Translations under genes and position numbers: made by a program
Origin: an uncultured Collinsella sp.
Lineage (GTDB): Bacteria; Actinomycetota; Coriobacteriia; Coriobacteriales; Coriobacteriaceae
Direction: 5' to 3'
DNA length: 64,000 bases
Assembly: GCA_958437935.1 (NCBI GenBank)
Contig: CAUBPS010000001.1
Coordinates: 62,001 to 126,000 of the forward strand
Notes under the pieces: model-generated
Database searches by the model: none
What the model was told of the DNA's origin: nothing
Seen by the model: the letters and a program-made list of their open reading frames with translations, nothing else
Part shown: one piece after another, positions 30,418 through 46,276 of the stretch
Numbering within the stretch: position 1 is the stretch's first letter
How the letters are laid out: the number at the start of each line of letters is the position of its first letter

Positions 30418-32517
30418 TTAGGCGTTCTTGCTCATGACCTCGTCCACGATGGACTTGGGCGCGGGCTCATAAGAGTCGAACTGCATCGTGTAGGATGCAC
30501 GGCCCTGGGTCTGGGAGCGAAGGTCGGTAGCGTAACCGAACATCTCGCCCAGCGGCACCTTGGCACGGATGAGCTTGCTGTTCTTGCGATCCTCCATGCC
30601 CTCGATCTTGCCGCGGCGACCGGAGAGGTTGCCCATAACGTCGCCCATGTACTGCTCGGGGGTCTCGACCTCGACAGCCATGATCGGCTCGAGCAGCTGC
30701 GGATCGGACTTCTTGAGGGCGTCCTTGATAGCCATGGAACCGGCGATCTTAAAGGCGGCCTCGGAGGAGTCGACCTCGTGGTAAGAACCGTCGAACAGGG
30801 TGACCTTGACGTCGAGGACCGGGAAGCCGGCGATAACACCGGTGTTCAGGGCCTCCTGGATGCCCTTGTCGATGGACGGGATGTACTCCTTGGGCACGAC
30901 GCCGCCGACGATAGCGTTGACGAACTCGTAGCCGAAGCCCTCCTCCATCTTCTCGAGCTTGATGACGGCGTGGCCGTACTGACCGCGACCACCGGACTGA
31001 CGGACGAACTTGCCCTCAGCCTTCTCGACGTCGTGACCAGCGGTCTCGCGGTAGGCAACCTGGGGCTTACCAACGTTAGCGTCAACCTTGAACTCACGGA
31101 GCAGACGGTCAACGATGATCTCGAGGTGCAGCTCGCCCATGCCGGCGATGATGGTCTGGCCGGTCTCGTGGTTGGTGGACACCTTGAAGGTCGGGTCCTC
31201 CTCGGCGAGCTTGGTCAGAGCCAGAGACATCTTGTCCTGCTCGGCCTTGGTCTTGGGCTCGATGGCAACGTCGATAACGGGGTTAGCGAACTCGATCTTC
31301 TCGAGGACGATCTCCTTGCCCTCGGTGCACAGGGTGTCACCGGTGGTGGAGTTCTTGAAGCCGACGCAAGCGACGATGTCGCCGGCGGCAGCGTCGTCGC
31401 GGTCGATACGCTCGGCGGCGTTCATTTCGAGGATGCGGCCGAGGCGCTCGCGCTGACCGTTGGAAGCGTTGACCACGTAGGAGCCGGACTCGGCACGACC
31501 GGAGTAAACGCGGACGTAGGTGAGCTTACCGACGAACGGGTCGGTCATGATCTTGAAGACCAGGCCGGAGAAGGGCTCGTCGAAGGAAGGATGACGCTGG
31601 ATCTCCTCGCCGGTGTCCGGATCGGTACCGGTGACGGCCTCGACGTCGAGCGGGCTGGGCAGGTAGTCGACGACAGCGTCGAGCAGCTCCTGAACGCCCT
31701 TGTTCTTGTAGGCGGAGCCAACGAAGACGAGGTTGAGCTCGTTGGCAAGAACGCCCTTGCGCAGAGCAGCCTTGAGCTCCTCGACGGTGAAGTCCTCCTC
31801 CATGAGGATCTTCTCCATGAGCTCGTCGTCAAAGCTGGCAGCAGCGTCGAGGAGCTCCTCGCGCTTGGTGGCAGCGATGTCGGCGAACTCAGCCGGGATC
31901 TCGTCCATCGGCTCGGGGTAGGTCATGCCCTTCTCGTCGGCCTTGAAGTCCCATGCAGTCATGGTGACCAGGTCGATGACGCCCCAGAAGTTGTCCTCGG
32001 CGCCCATCGGGACCTGAGCGGCCACGGCGTTAGCGTCGAGACGATCCTTCATGGTCTCGATAGCGTTGAAGAAGTCAGCGCCCACGCGGTCATACTTGTT
32101 GATGAAGGCGATGCGGGGGACGTTGAAGGTGGAAGCCTGACGCCAAACGGTCTCAGACTGGGGCTGAACGCCGGCAACGGCGTCGAAGACGGCGACAGCG
32201 CCATCGAGGACGCGCAGGCAGCGCTCGACCTCGGCGGTGAAGTCAACGTGGCCCGGGGTGTCGATGATCTGGATGCGGTAGTCGGTACCGTCCTTCTTCC
32301 AGAAGCACGTGGTAGCAGCGGAGGTAATGGTTACGCCGCGCTCCTGCTCCTGAACCATCCAGTCCATGGTGGCAGCGCCCTCATGGACCTCACCGATCTT
32401 GTGGGTCTTACCGGTGTAGTAAAGAATACGCTCGGTCGTGGTGGTCTTACCGGCATCGATGTGAGCCATGATGCCGATGTTACGGGTATCGGAAAGCTTG
32501 TACTTAGGCTTAGCCAT
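30418..32517 (-). CDS. fusA: translation elongation factor G
   Basis: A 699-residue EF-G. G1 is AHIDAGKTTTTERIL at about 19-33, G2/G3 include RGVTITSAATT and DTPGHVDFT, G4 is NKYDR. The domain IV-V region ends with VPLGEMFGYATDLRSQTQGRA. It drives translocation and, with RRF, ribosome recycling. tuf, which usually follows, is absent; rpsJ comes next after 60 bp. Confidence 0.97.
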   Translation of the reverse strand: MAKPKYKLSDTRNIGIMAHIDAGKTTTTERILYYTGKTHKIGEVHEGAATMDWMVQEQERGVTITSAATTCFWKKDGTDYRIQIIDTPGHVDFTAEVERCLRVLDGAVAVFDAVAGVQPQSETVWRQASTFNVPRIAFINKYDRVGADFFNAIETMKDRLDANAVAAQVPMGAEDNFWGVIDLVTMTAWDFKADEKGMTYPEPMDEIPAEFADIAATKREELLDAAASFDDELMEKILMEEDFTVEELKAALRKGVLANELNLVFVGSAYKNKGVQELLDAVVDYLPSPLDVEAVTGTDPDTGEEIQRHPSFDEPFSGLVFKIMTDPFVGKLTYVRVYSGRAESGSYVVNASNGQRERLGRILEMNAAERIDRDDAAAGDIVACVGFKNSTTGDTLCTEGKEIVLEKIEFANPVIDVAIEPKTKAEQDKMSLALTKLAEEDPTFKVSTNHETGQTIIAGMGELHLEIIVDRLLREFKVDANVGKPQVAYRETAGHDVEKAEGKFVRQSGGRGQYGHAVIKLEKMEEGFGYEFVNAIVGGVVPKEYIPSIDKGIQEALNTGVIAGFPVLDVKVTLFDGSYHEVDSSEAAFKIAGSMAIKDALKKSDPQLLEPIMAVEVETPEQYMGDVMGNLSGRRGKIEGMEDRKNSKLIRAKVPLGEMFGYATDLRSQTQGRASYTMQFDSYEPAPKSIVDEVMSKNA

Positions 32518-32536
32518 GTTAGTTCCTTACCTTAAC

Positions 32537-33010
32537 TTACCAACGATAGTGAGAGAACGCGCGGTTGGCCTCGGCCATCTTGAAGACGTCCTCACGCTTC
32601 TTGACGGAAGCGCCCAGGCCGTTGGAGGCGTCGAGGATCTCGTTGGCGAGACGCTCGGCCATGGTCTTCTCCTTGCGAGCGCGGGAGAAGTTGACGATCC
32701 AGCGGATACCCAGAGCGGTGGAACGACGGGAGTTGACCTCCATCGGGACCTGATAGGTAGCGCCACCGACACGCTTGGGCTTAACCTCGAGCGTGGGCTT
32801 GACGTTGTCCATAGCCTTCTTGAAGGTAGCGAGAGCGTCGCCACCCTCGGACTTCTCGGCAACGATCTCGAAAGCGGTGTAAACGATGCGCTCAGCGGTG
32901 GCCTTCTTGCCGTCAAGAAGGACCTTGTTGATGAGCTGAGTCACCAGGCGGTTGTTGTAAACGGCGTCAGGCTGAACCTCACGACGATTAGCTGCTGCAC
33001 GACGCGGCAT
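32537..33010 (-). CDS. rpsG: 30S ribosomal protein S7
   Basis: A 157-residue S7: MPRRAAANRREVQPDAVYNN, VTQLINKVLLDGKK, VEVKPRRVGG-like block (LEVKPKRVGGATYQVPMEV) and RRSTALGIRWIV. It starts assembly of the 30S head and can repress the str operon in other bacteria. It lies 73 bp after rpsL. Confidence 0.97.
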   Translation of the reverse strand: MPRRAAANRREVQPDAVYNNRLVTQLINKVLLDGKKATAERIVYTAFEIVAEKSEGGDALATFKKAMDNVKPTLEVKPKRVGGATYQVPMEVNSRRSTALGIRWIVNFSRARKEKTMAERLANEILDASNGLGASVKKREDVFKMAEANRAFSHYRW

Positions 33011-33083
33011 GTGAAATCTCCTTAAGTGTCTACCGTGCGGCGCTTAGGCGGCACACGGCGAAAGTATCAAAACGTTATCTGGC

Positions 33084-33461
33084 TTATTTAGCCTTGGGGC
33101 GCTTAGCACCGTACTTGGAACGGGCCTGCATACGGTTCTGGACCGGAGCAGCGTCGTAGGCGCCACGGATGACGTGATAACGGACACCAGGGAGGTCACG
33201 GACACGACCGCCGCGGACGAGCACGATGGAGTGCTCCTGCAGGTTGTGGCCCTCACCCGGGATGTAAGCAGTAACTTCGATGCCGTTGACGAGGCGAACA
33301 CGGGCAACCTTACGAAGAGCCGAGTTCGGCTTCTTGGGGCTCGTGGTGAAGACGCGGGTGCACACGCCGCGCTTCTGGGAGTTGTGCTGCAGAGCAGCGT
33401 TCTTGGACTTCTTGGGCACGGAACGACGGCCCTGGCGAACCAGCTGGTTAATAGTAGGCAA
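33084..33461 (-). CDS. rpsL: 30S ribosomal protein S12
   Basis: A 125-residue S12: MPTINQLVRQGRRSVPKKSK, TTSPKKPNSALRKVARVRL and GEGHNLQEHSIVLVRGGRVR-type decoding loop. The lysine in PKKPNS and the lysine/arginine positions linked to streptomycin resistance are of the sensitive type. First gene of the rpsL-rpsG-fusA-rpsJ group, with a good promoter about 100 bp upstream. Confidence 0.97.
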   Translation of the reverse strand: MPTINQLVRQGRRSVPKKSKNAALQHNSQKRGVCTRVFTTSPKKPNSALRKVARVRLVNGIEVTAYIPGEGHNLQEHSIVLVRGGRVRDLPGVRYHVIRGAYDAAPVQNRMQARSKYGAKRPKAK

Positions 33462-33554
33462 AGCGTACTCCTTCTCGAATGATTCCAGCTTTCTGTAAAG
33501 TGCAACGGCTTGAATCGAGGGGTCAGCATCCCCCTACGAAACACGCAGTTCGAT

Positions 33555-33583
33555 AGGATACGTGGCGTTAGCTGTGCCGTCAA
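33555..33583 (-). promoter_or_regulatory. rpsL promoter
   Basis: On the minus strand TTGACG (33583-33578) and TATCCT (33560-33555) are separated by exactly 17 bp. Just upstream (33607-33598) is GGATACGCCC, also found upstream of rplC and, with one change, of rplB. The leader to the rpsL start is about 90 bases. The remainder of 33462-33796 holds no gene; GGAATCCCCTCC and GGGCGGATTCC (33630-33674) form an imperfect dyad. Confidence 0.7.
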
Positions 33584-33756
33584 CAGACCACGCCGCCGGG
33601 CGTATCCCAAAATAGGCACATTTCCGCAAAGCCTACACAAAAGGAATCCCCTCCTGTGCGGGGGGCGGATTCCCGGCCCGGGCGGCCTATCAAGATTTTG
33701 CCGCATACTTCCGAAATTCAGACGAATACCGCTCGCTTTAACCGCCCATTTACCGC

Positions 33757-33790
33757 AAAAGAGGCCGCTTCCCCTAGTAGGAAGCGGCCC
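33757..33790 (-). terminator. terminator after the anti-sigma factor gene
   Basis: GGCCGCTTCC (33763-33772) and GGAAGCGGCC (33780-33789) are perfect complements with a seven-base loop; on the minus strand the stem runs into TCTTTTGCGG. It lies 7 bp beyond the stop codon at 33797. Confidence 0.8.
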
Positions 33791-33796
33791 CAAATC

Positions 33797-34873
33797 TTAC
33801 GAATAGACGATGGTAAAGGGTTCCGACGTTTCGGCGCCCCCTGTTGAAGTGCAGCGTGTGCCTTCGAGCGTTACTGAAACCACTTGGTCGACATCAATCA
33901 ACTTCGTTGGCACCCAAATGTTCTCTCCGCTATTGCGTCCCATCGAAACATAGAAATTGTACGCCCCTGCGTCGTCATCTTCGATAATCTGCTCCGATCC
34001 ATCCTTGTAGGTGACGGTCAGTTTATGATCAACTGCTTCATAGCCCAGATCATCGATGTGCGTCTGGATGGAAAACGGACTGATCTCGAGAGGCGAGTCA
34101 TCGGAGCGGAGTTCTTTTGTATCGACGTGCGCTCCGACGTTAAACTCTGGCGTCGATACCTCGATCACCTTCGCATCCTCACCTTTGCCCTCCGTCCAAC
34201 TGATATTCCAGGTGACCGCATGTCGTAAATCTCGATCGCGATTCCAAGATGCAAAGTACATCGTGCCGTTAATGACCGTGTCGCTTGATGTGTCTTTATC
34301 AATGGTGCAGCGTGTATCAGCCCATTCCTCGCCGAAGTTCATGCTGGGTGTACTGACGCCCCCTTCTTCTTCACCATAGAGAACAAGTTCGCCAAGCTCT
34401 GCCGCCGGCTTGTAGTAGTTAACGCCATTCGGATTGGACAATGTAAACGTCACAGCACCGCAACCATTCTCGTCGATTGTCATCTCATGAATGTCGAGCG
34501 TATAGCCGTTGCCCTCGACGGACAGATTGACCTTCTGGACTGCACCCTCCAGGCTTTGGGGCGCGATACCATCACCAAACTCTCTGGTGTAGGTATATTT
34601 CGTCCCCGACGAGCCGCCATTTGTCCAGGTAACGGACTCTCCGTTGCCATGGTTTCCCCAGGCAGAGGCAAAATAACTGGAATTGACAACAGCGTAGGCG
34701 ACCCCTCCGGTCGCCAGCACTCCGGCAAGACATCCGATTACGGCAACATACAGAGGCTTCGCGTGACCCTTTCGGCGAAGCGGCTCGCCAGCAGCGGCAT
34801 AAAGAACACGGTCAGCAAGATCGCTATCGGCTTGGACGGACTCGAAGGCCTGCTTGATCTGGTTGGATTTCAC
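33797..34873 (-). CDS. membrane-anchored protein, probable anti-sigma factor
   Basis: A 358-residue protein: a 40-residue cytoplasmic N-terminus, one membrane helix at about 41-62 (LYVAVIGCLAGVLATGGVAY) and a long extracellular domain rich in Thr, Asn and Asp, with beta-strand character. This layout, and a gene that overlaps an ECF sigma factor gene by 50 bp, is that of DUF4179-type anti-sigma factors, but I see no zinc-binding HxxxCxxC motif in the cytoplasmic part. The external domain may sense an envelope signal. Codon use and the lower GC content differ from the neighbouring ribosomal genes. Confidence 0.65.
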   Translation of the reverse strand: MKSNQIKQAFESVQADSDLADRVLYAAAGEPLRRKGHAKPLYVAVIGCLAGVLATGGVAYAVVNSSYFASAWGNHGNGESVTWTNGGSSGTKYTYTREFGDGIAPQSLEGAVQKVNLSVEGNGYTLDIHEMTIDENGCGAVTFTLSNPNGVNYYKPAAELGELVLYGEEEGGVSTPSMNFGEEWADTRCTIDKDTSSDTVINGTMYFASWNRDRDLRHAVTWNISWTEGKGEDAKVIEVSTPEFNVGAHVDTKELRSDDSPLEISPFSIQTHIDDLGYEAVDHKLTVTYKDGSEQIIEDDDAGAYNFYVSMGRNSGENIWVPTKLIDVDQVVSVTLEGTRCTSTGGAETSEPFTIVYS

Positions 34874-35342
34874 GGTCGCCCTCCTCTAGGATGAACTTGA
34901 GCTTCGATCTGCCGCGAGCTAAACGCGTTCGAACGGTCGCGGCTGGCACATGCAGTAACTCGGCAATTTCTGAAGTCGAGAAGCCCAGATAGTAATAGAG
35001 CACGATAGGAATACGGAATCGCTCCGGAAGTCGCATAACGTCTGACAGGACCGCCTTGGTCTCCTCCTGCGCCGTCGAAAGCGAATCGGCCAGGTTCTCA
35101 ATATCCTCCACGCGCCTCCATGGCTTTCGAAAGAGCGATTTGCATTCATTGATCGTGACCCGGATAAGCCAGCGGCGAAGATGCTCCCAACTTTCAAAGT
35201 TTCCATCGCCTTTGAGTAACTTCAGAAAGACGTCTTGAGCGACATCGTCGGCGTCAGCGCGATCGCGCAGGTACGTCAATGCGATTCGAAACACGACATC
35301 CCGGTGATCTTCGACCGCCTGTCTAAATGCTTGTTCTTCCAT
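34824..35342 (-). CDS. ECF-type RNA polymerase sigma factor
   Basis: A 172-residue sigma factor with only regions 2 and 4. Region 2 includes VVFRIALTYLRDRADADD and VAQDVFLKLLKG; region 4 is LPERFRIPIVLYYYLGFS followed by the HTH TSEIAELLHVPAATVRTRLA. The start at 35342 (MEEQAFRQAVEDH) has GGGAGG five bases upstream, and that site lies in the loop of a small dyad, ATCACC/GGTGAT (35344-35359). The gene overlaps the anti-sigma gene, so both are made together. The regulon cannot be told. Confidence 0.85.
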   Translation of the reverse strand: MEEQAFRQAVEDHRDVVFRIALTYLRDRADADDVAQDVFLKLLKGDGNFESWEHLRRWLIRVTINECKSLFRKPWRRVEDIENLADSLSTAQEETKAVLSDVMRLPERFRIPIVLYYYLGFSTSEIAELLHVPAATVRTRLARGRSKLKFILEEGDREIQPDQAGLRVRPSR

Positions 35343-35434
35343 AATCACCTCCCGGTGATGCTGATATTTCTTGCTGAGGCCCTCACCATAGATACGCTCT
35401 GGCCGGACGAAATGTTTCAAATTCAAGCAGGAAT

Positions 35435-35473
35435 AACCTACCAAAATAAACCTATCCCCTTTTGGCAGGTTTT
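35435..35473. repeat. GGGACAG-family hairpin, same element as at 62093
   Basis: AACCTACCAAAA (35435-35446) pairs with TTTTGGCAGGTT (35460-35471), one mismatch, around the loop TAAACCTATCCCC. The terminator hairpin at 62093-62133 has nearly the same stem and loop in the opposite orientation. Here it lies between the rpoC terminator and the sigma-factor gene. Confidence 0.7.
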
Positions 35474-35480
35474 CTTCAAC

Positions 35481-35519
35481 AAAAAAGACCCGCTTCCCTG
35501 TTGGGAAACGGGTCTTTGG
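35481..35519 (-). terminator. rpoC terminator
   Basis: AAGACCCGCTTCCC (35485-35498) and GGGAAACGGGTCTT (35503-35516) pair with one mismatch around a four-base loop. On the minus strand the stem is followed by TTTTTTGTTG. It lies 25 bp past the rpoC stop and separates rpoC from the sigma/anti-sigma pair. Confidence 0.9.
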
Positions 35520-35543
35520 AAGGGCGGTTAACGTACTTGGAAG

Positions 35544-40022
<4,479 letters not shown>

Positions 40023-40028
40023 AGTCAA

Positions 40029-43520
<3,492 letters not shown>

Positions 43521-43593
43521 CAGGTTTTTCCTCCTTCACGGAAATGCTCGGTGGGTTGGCGAGGCATAGCTTCGCCAGTTATCGCAACCTAAT

Positions 43594-43621
43594 AGTTTAT
43601 CAGGTACCGACCGTTGGGCAA
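43594..43621 (-). promoter_or_regulatory. candidate rpoB promoter
   Basis: On the minus strand TTGCCC (43621-43616) and TAAACT (43599-43594) lie 16 bp apart, about 75 bp upstream of rpoB. Upstream of it the DNA is strikingly AT-rich, with a dyad TGTTCA/TGAACA at 43711-43734 spaced by 12 bp, which could be an UP element or regulator site. The galU terminator at 43753-43786 makes a separate promoter for rpoB necessary. Confidence 0.5.
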
Positions 43622-43752
43622 GAAAAGCCTTGACGCGATTGAGTTTTTGGAGTAGCAAAGTTTTTCGACAGAAAACACGCAGGTAGATGTATGTGTATCG
43701 AACATCTGTTCATATATTTTCTGTGAACAGGAGCCGGCAATCGCAGCTCTTA

Positions 43753-43786
43753 TAAAAAACGGGCGCGAACCGAAGTCCGCGCCCGT
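43753..43786 (-). terminator. galU terminator
   Basis: ACGGGCGCGAAC (43759-43770) pairs with GTCCGCGCCCGT (43775-43786), with one internal mismatch region; the minus-strand side ends in TTTTTTATA. It lies about 20 bp after the galU stop, separating galU from rpoB. Confidence 0.88.
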
Positions 43787-43806
43787 AAATGTCGATGCCC
43801 GAAGGC

Positions 43807-44715
43807 TTACTTGCGCATCAATCCGCCGCGCTCGTCGATGGCGTCCCAGAAGGCATCGGCAAAGCGGGGGTCGCTTGCAGCCATGAGGGCGTTGGTGGCC
43901 ATCCAGCCAGAGGGAGTGCCGGTGTCGTAGCCCGACAGCGGGTCGATGACGACTGCATACATGGCCTCGCGGTCGAGCGAACGGGCCATGGCATCGGTGA
44001 GCTGAATCTCGCCGCCCTTGCCGGCCTGCTGATCTGCCAGCAAGTCCATGACCAGCGGGCTCAGCAGATAACGGCCGACGATGTACAGGTTGGACGGAGC
44101 CGCCTCGGGAGCGGGCTTCTCGACCAGACCGCCGATGCGCCAGACAGCGCCCGGCTCGGCATCGGCAACGTCCTCGGCACCCTCGAGCGAACCGACGCGC
44201 TCGCCGGCGATAACGCCGTAGCGGCTGACTTCCTCGGGCGAGCAAGCAGCGACGGCGATAACCGAAGCGCCACCGTGCTCCTTGGAAACGGCGAGCATCT
44301 TGTCGCAAATGTCGCGGTTAGGTACAACGTAGTCGCCCAGAAGAACCAGGAAGTTCTCCCCTGCCACGGCGTCGGCAGCAGAGCGAATAGCATGGCCGAG
44401 GCCCTTGGGCTCGTACTGATAACGGAAGTCGACCGGCATACCGCCAGCGTGGGCGACGGCATCGGCATAGGCGTTCTTGCCGCGCTCGCGCAGCAGGTTC
44501 TCGAGCGAACGGTCGGGCTGGAAGTAGTTCAGCAGCTCGGGCTTGCCGGGCGAGGTAACGATGATGGCGTCGTCGACCTCCTCGGGGTCGAGTGCCTCCT
44601 CGACGACATACTGGATGACCGGCTTGTCGAGAACCGGCAGCATCTCTTTGGGCGTGCACTTGGTGCCAGGCAGAAAACGCGTGCCAAGACCGGCTGCGGG
44701 GATGATTGCCTTCAT
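43807..44715 (-). CDS. galU: UTP--glucose-1-phosphate uridylyltransferase
   Basis: A 302-residue nucleotidyltransferase. The start at 44715 (MKAIIPAAGLGTRFLPGTK) has AAAGGAT upstream. Signatures: KEMLPVLDKPVIQYVVEEA, GLGHAIRSAADAV, FLVLLGDYVV and GGEIQLTDAMARS, then SGYDTGTPSGWMATN. It makes UDP-glucose for envelope polysaccharides and glycolipids. It lies between rplL and rpoB, each side bounded by a terminator, an unusual position. Confidence 0.93.
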   Translation of the reverse strand: MKAIIPAAGLGTRFLPGTKCTPKEMLPVLDKPVIQYVVEEALDPEEVDDAIIVTSPGKPELLNYFQPDRSLENLLRERGKNAYADAVAHAGGMPVDFRYQYEPKGLGHAIRSAADAVAGENFLVLLGDYVVPNRDICDKMLAVSKEHGGASVIAVAACSPEEVSRYGVIAGERVGSLEGAEDVADAEPGAVWRIGGLVEKPAPEAAPSNLYIVGRYLLSPLVMDLLADQQAGKGGEIQLTDAMARSLDREAMYAVVIDPLSGYDTGTPSGWMATNALMAASDPRFADAFWDAIDERGGLMRK

Positions 44716-44965
44716 GTTATTCAAAGATCCTTTCGCAGGCGCAAAAGCGCCCCATGCGTGCGGCACACAGCCGCAGACCAAATTGCGATACCCAAGCATC
44801 TTACCGCTGGAACTATATATCGCTACAAGGCAGAGACAATTCTTCAGCAGGTCAACGCAAATTATTGCTCGAATGGTGCAATTTTATTGCCCAACGGCAG
44901 GGCACCCGATACGACGCAAATCACAGAACATGGCAGTTTGAGCAACCGATGCCGAGGGACCGAAA

Positions 44966-45002
44966 AACAAAAAAGACGGGGCTCGCAATGCGAACCCCGT
45001 CT
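44966..45002 (-). terminator. rplL terminator
   Basis: AGACGGGGCTCGCA (44974-44987) pairs with TGCGAACCCCGTCT (44989-45002), one mismatch and a tiny loop; the minus-strand side continues TTTTTTGTTTTT. It lies 27 bp past rplL. The region from here to galU (44716-44965) holds no gene; it is AT-rich around 44810-44890 and probably contains the galU promoter, though no clear -35/-10 pair stands out. Confidence 0.88.
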
Positions 45003-45029
45003 GCAAAGAAATCTGGCGAGAAAGCCTGA

Positions 45030-45407
45030 TTACTTGAGGGTGACAGCAGCGCCAGCAGCCTCGAGCTTCTCCTTGGCAGCCTCGGCGTCCTCCTTCTTGG
45101 CACCCTCGAGAACAGCCTTGGGAGCGCCCTCGACGACCTCCTTGGCCTCCTTCAGGCCAAGGTTGGTGAGCTCACGGACGGCCTTGATGACCTGGATCTT
45201 GTTGTCGCCGAAGCCCTCGAGCACGACGTCAAACTCGGTCTTCTCCTCGGCCTCAGCAGCGCCAGCAGCGGGAGCGGCGACAACAGCAGCAGGAGCAGCG
45301 GCGGAAACGCCGAAGGTGTCCTCGATAGCCTTGACGAGCTCGGAAGCCTCGAGAAGGGTCATTTCCTTAAGAGCATCGATGATCTCATCGGTGGTAAGCT
45401 TAGCCAT
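45030..45407 (-). CDS. rplL: 50S ribosomal protein L7/L12
   Basis: A 125-residue stalk protein. The start at 45407 (MAKLTTDEIIDALKEM) has AAAGGAC upstream. The N-terminal dimer domain is followed by an Ala-Pro hinge (APAAVVAAPAAGAAEAEE) and the factor-binding domain FDVVLEGFGDNKIQVIKAVR with LGLKEAKEVVEGAPK. It recruits EF-G and other GTPases. It follows rplJ by 102 bp. Confidence 0.97.
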   Translation of the reverse strand: MAKLTTDEIIDALKEMTLLEASELVKAIEDTFGVSAAAPAAVVAAPAAGAAEAEEKTEFDVVLEGFGDNKIQVIKAVRELTNLGLKEAKEVVEGAPKAVLEGAKKEDAEAAKEKLEAAGAAVTLK

Positions 45408-45509
45408 TTCTAAGTCCTTTCGGTTTCCGTGCGGATGCACGGAGATCAGTTAAAACACGGCGCGAATGCGCCAGGGGTGCGGCGTTGCCGCCGCGGGTGA
45501 AAACAGCGA

Positions 45510-46031
45510 CTAGGCTGCCTTCTGCTCGGAGACCTGCTGGATCGAACGAGCGAGACCAGAGGAAACGCCGTTGACGCAGACAGCGATGTCGCGAGCGAAA
45601 CCGGAGATGAGACCGGCGATCTGGCCGAGAAGCTGATCCTTGGTGGGCAGCTCGGCGATAGCCTTAACGTCATCAGCGGAAACGGCCTTGCCGTCGGAGA
45701 TACCGCCCTTGATCTCAAGGACGCCCTTGGACTTAGCGGAGAAGTCCTTAAGGGCCTTAGCGGCCTCGACCGGCTCGGTCTCGTAGAACACATAAGCAAC
45801 GGGGCCGGCGAGGATCTCGTCGATCTCGGGCTGCTCCTGGTTCTTGAGAGCGATCTTGACCAGGTTGTTCTTGTAGACCTTCATCTCGGCGCCGCACTCG
45901 CGAAGCTGATGACGCAGCTCCTGAGCCTGCTTAACCGTCAGACCGTTGTAGTTGACGACGAACAGACCGGCGTTCTCGGCGATACGGGACTCGATCTCTG
46001 CAACCTTGTCGATTTTGTACTGCTGGGGCAT
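45510..46031 (-). CDS. rplJ: 50S ribosomal protein L10
   Basis: A 173-residue L10: NAGLFVVNYNGLTVKQAQEL, VYKNNLVKIAL and GPVAYVFYETEPVEAAKAL. It anchors L7/L12 dimers to the ribosome and usually regulates its own mRNA. rplK and rplA, which commonly lie upstream, are not in this window; instead there is a 500-bp regulatory region. Confidence 0.97.
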   Translation of the reverse strand: MPQQYKIDKVAEIESRIAENAGLFVVNYNGLTVKQAQELRHQLRECGAEMKVYKNNLVKIALKNQEQPEIDEILAGPVAYVFYETEPVEAAKALKDFSAKSKGVLEIKGGISDGKAVSADDVKAIAELPTKDQLLGQIAGLISGFARDIAVCVNGVSSGLARSIQQVSEQKAA

Positions 46032-46094
46032 GAATTACACCTCCTCGAATTCTTTCCGGGCACGGTCCGCCACAAGGACGTGACGGGGGCATGT

Positions 46095-46134
46095 CCAAAA
46101 AGAAAGCCCCCGCGCTGCATGAGCGACGGGGGCG
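46095..46134 (-). terminator. attenuator-like hairpin in the rplJ leader
   Basis: On the minus strand GCCCCCGTCGCT pairs with AGCGCGGGGGC (46133-46106, one mismatch) and is followed by TTTCTTTTT. It lies inside the leader, between the rplJ promoter (46248-46276) and the rplJ start (46031), so read-through or termination here would set expression of rplJ and rplL. L10 leader structures are known in other bacteria; the protein-binding part cannot be defined by eye. Confidence 0.7.
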
Positions 46135-46247
46135 AGAAGACATATCTACTCGACCACCTCGGCTGGCGGGATGTCCCATTAAGCTCGCGGGTAAGACCCG
46201 TTTGCGCCGGCTGTCTCTGGCAGCGGATTCGTGCGTGAACCGAAAGT

Positions 46248-46276
46248 ATTATGGCGGGGACCCCGGCGTCGGTCAA
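46248..46276 (-). promoter_or_regulatory. rplJ promoter
   Basis: On the minus strand TTGACC (46276-46271) and CATAAT (46253-46248) are separated by 17 bp, about 215 bp upstream of rplJ. The -35 box and the 20 bp upstream of it are also present as an inverted copy at 46456-46475, on the far side of foldback element B. Confidence 0.65.

Noticed and set aside
30148..32535. A long plus-strand open frame opposite fusA
   Set aside because: Same cause as above: a shadow of EF-G codon use in high-GC DNA; no homology.
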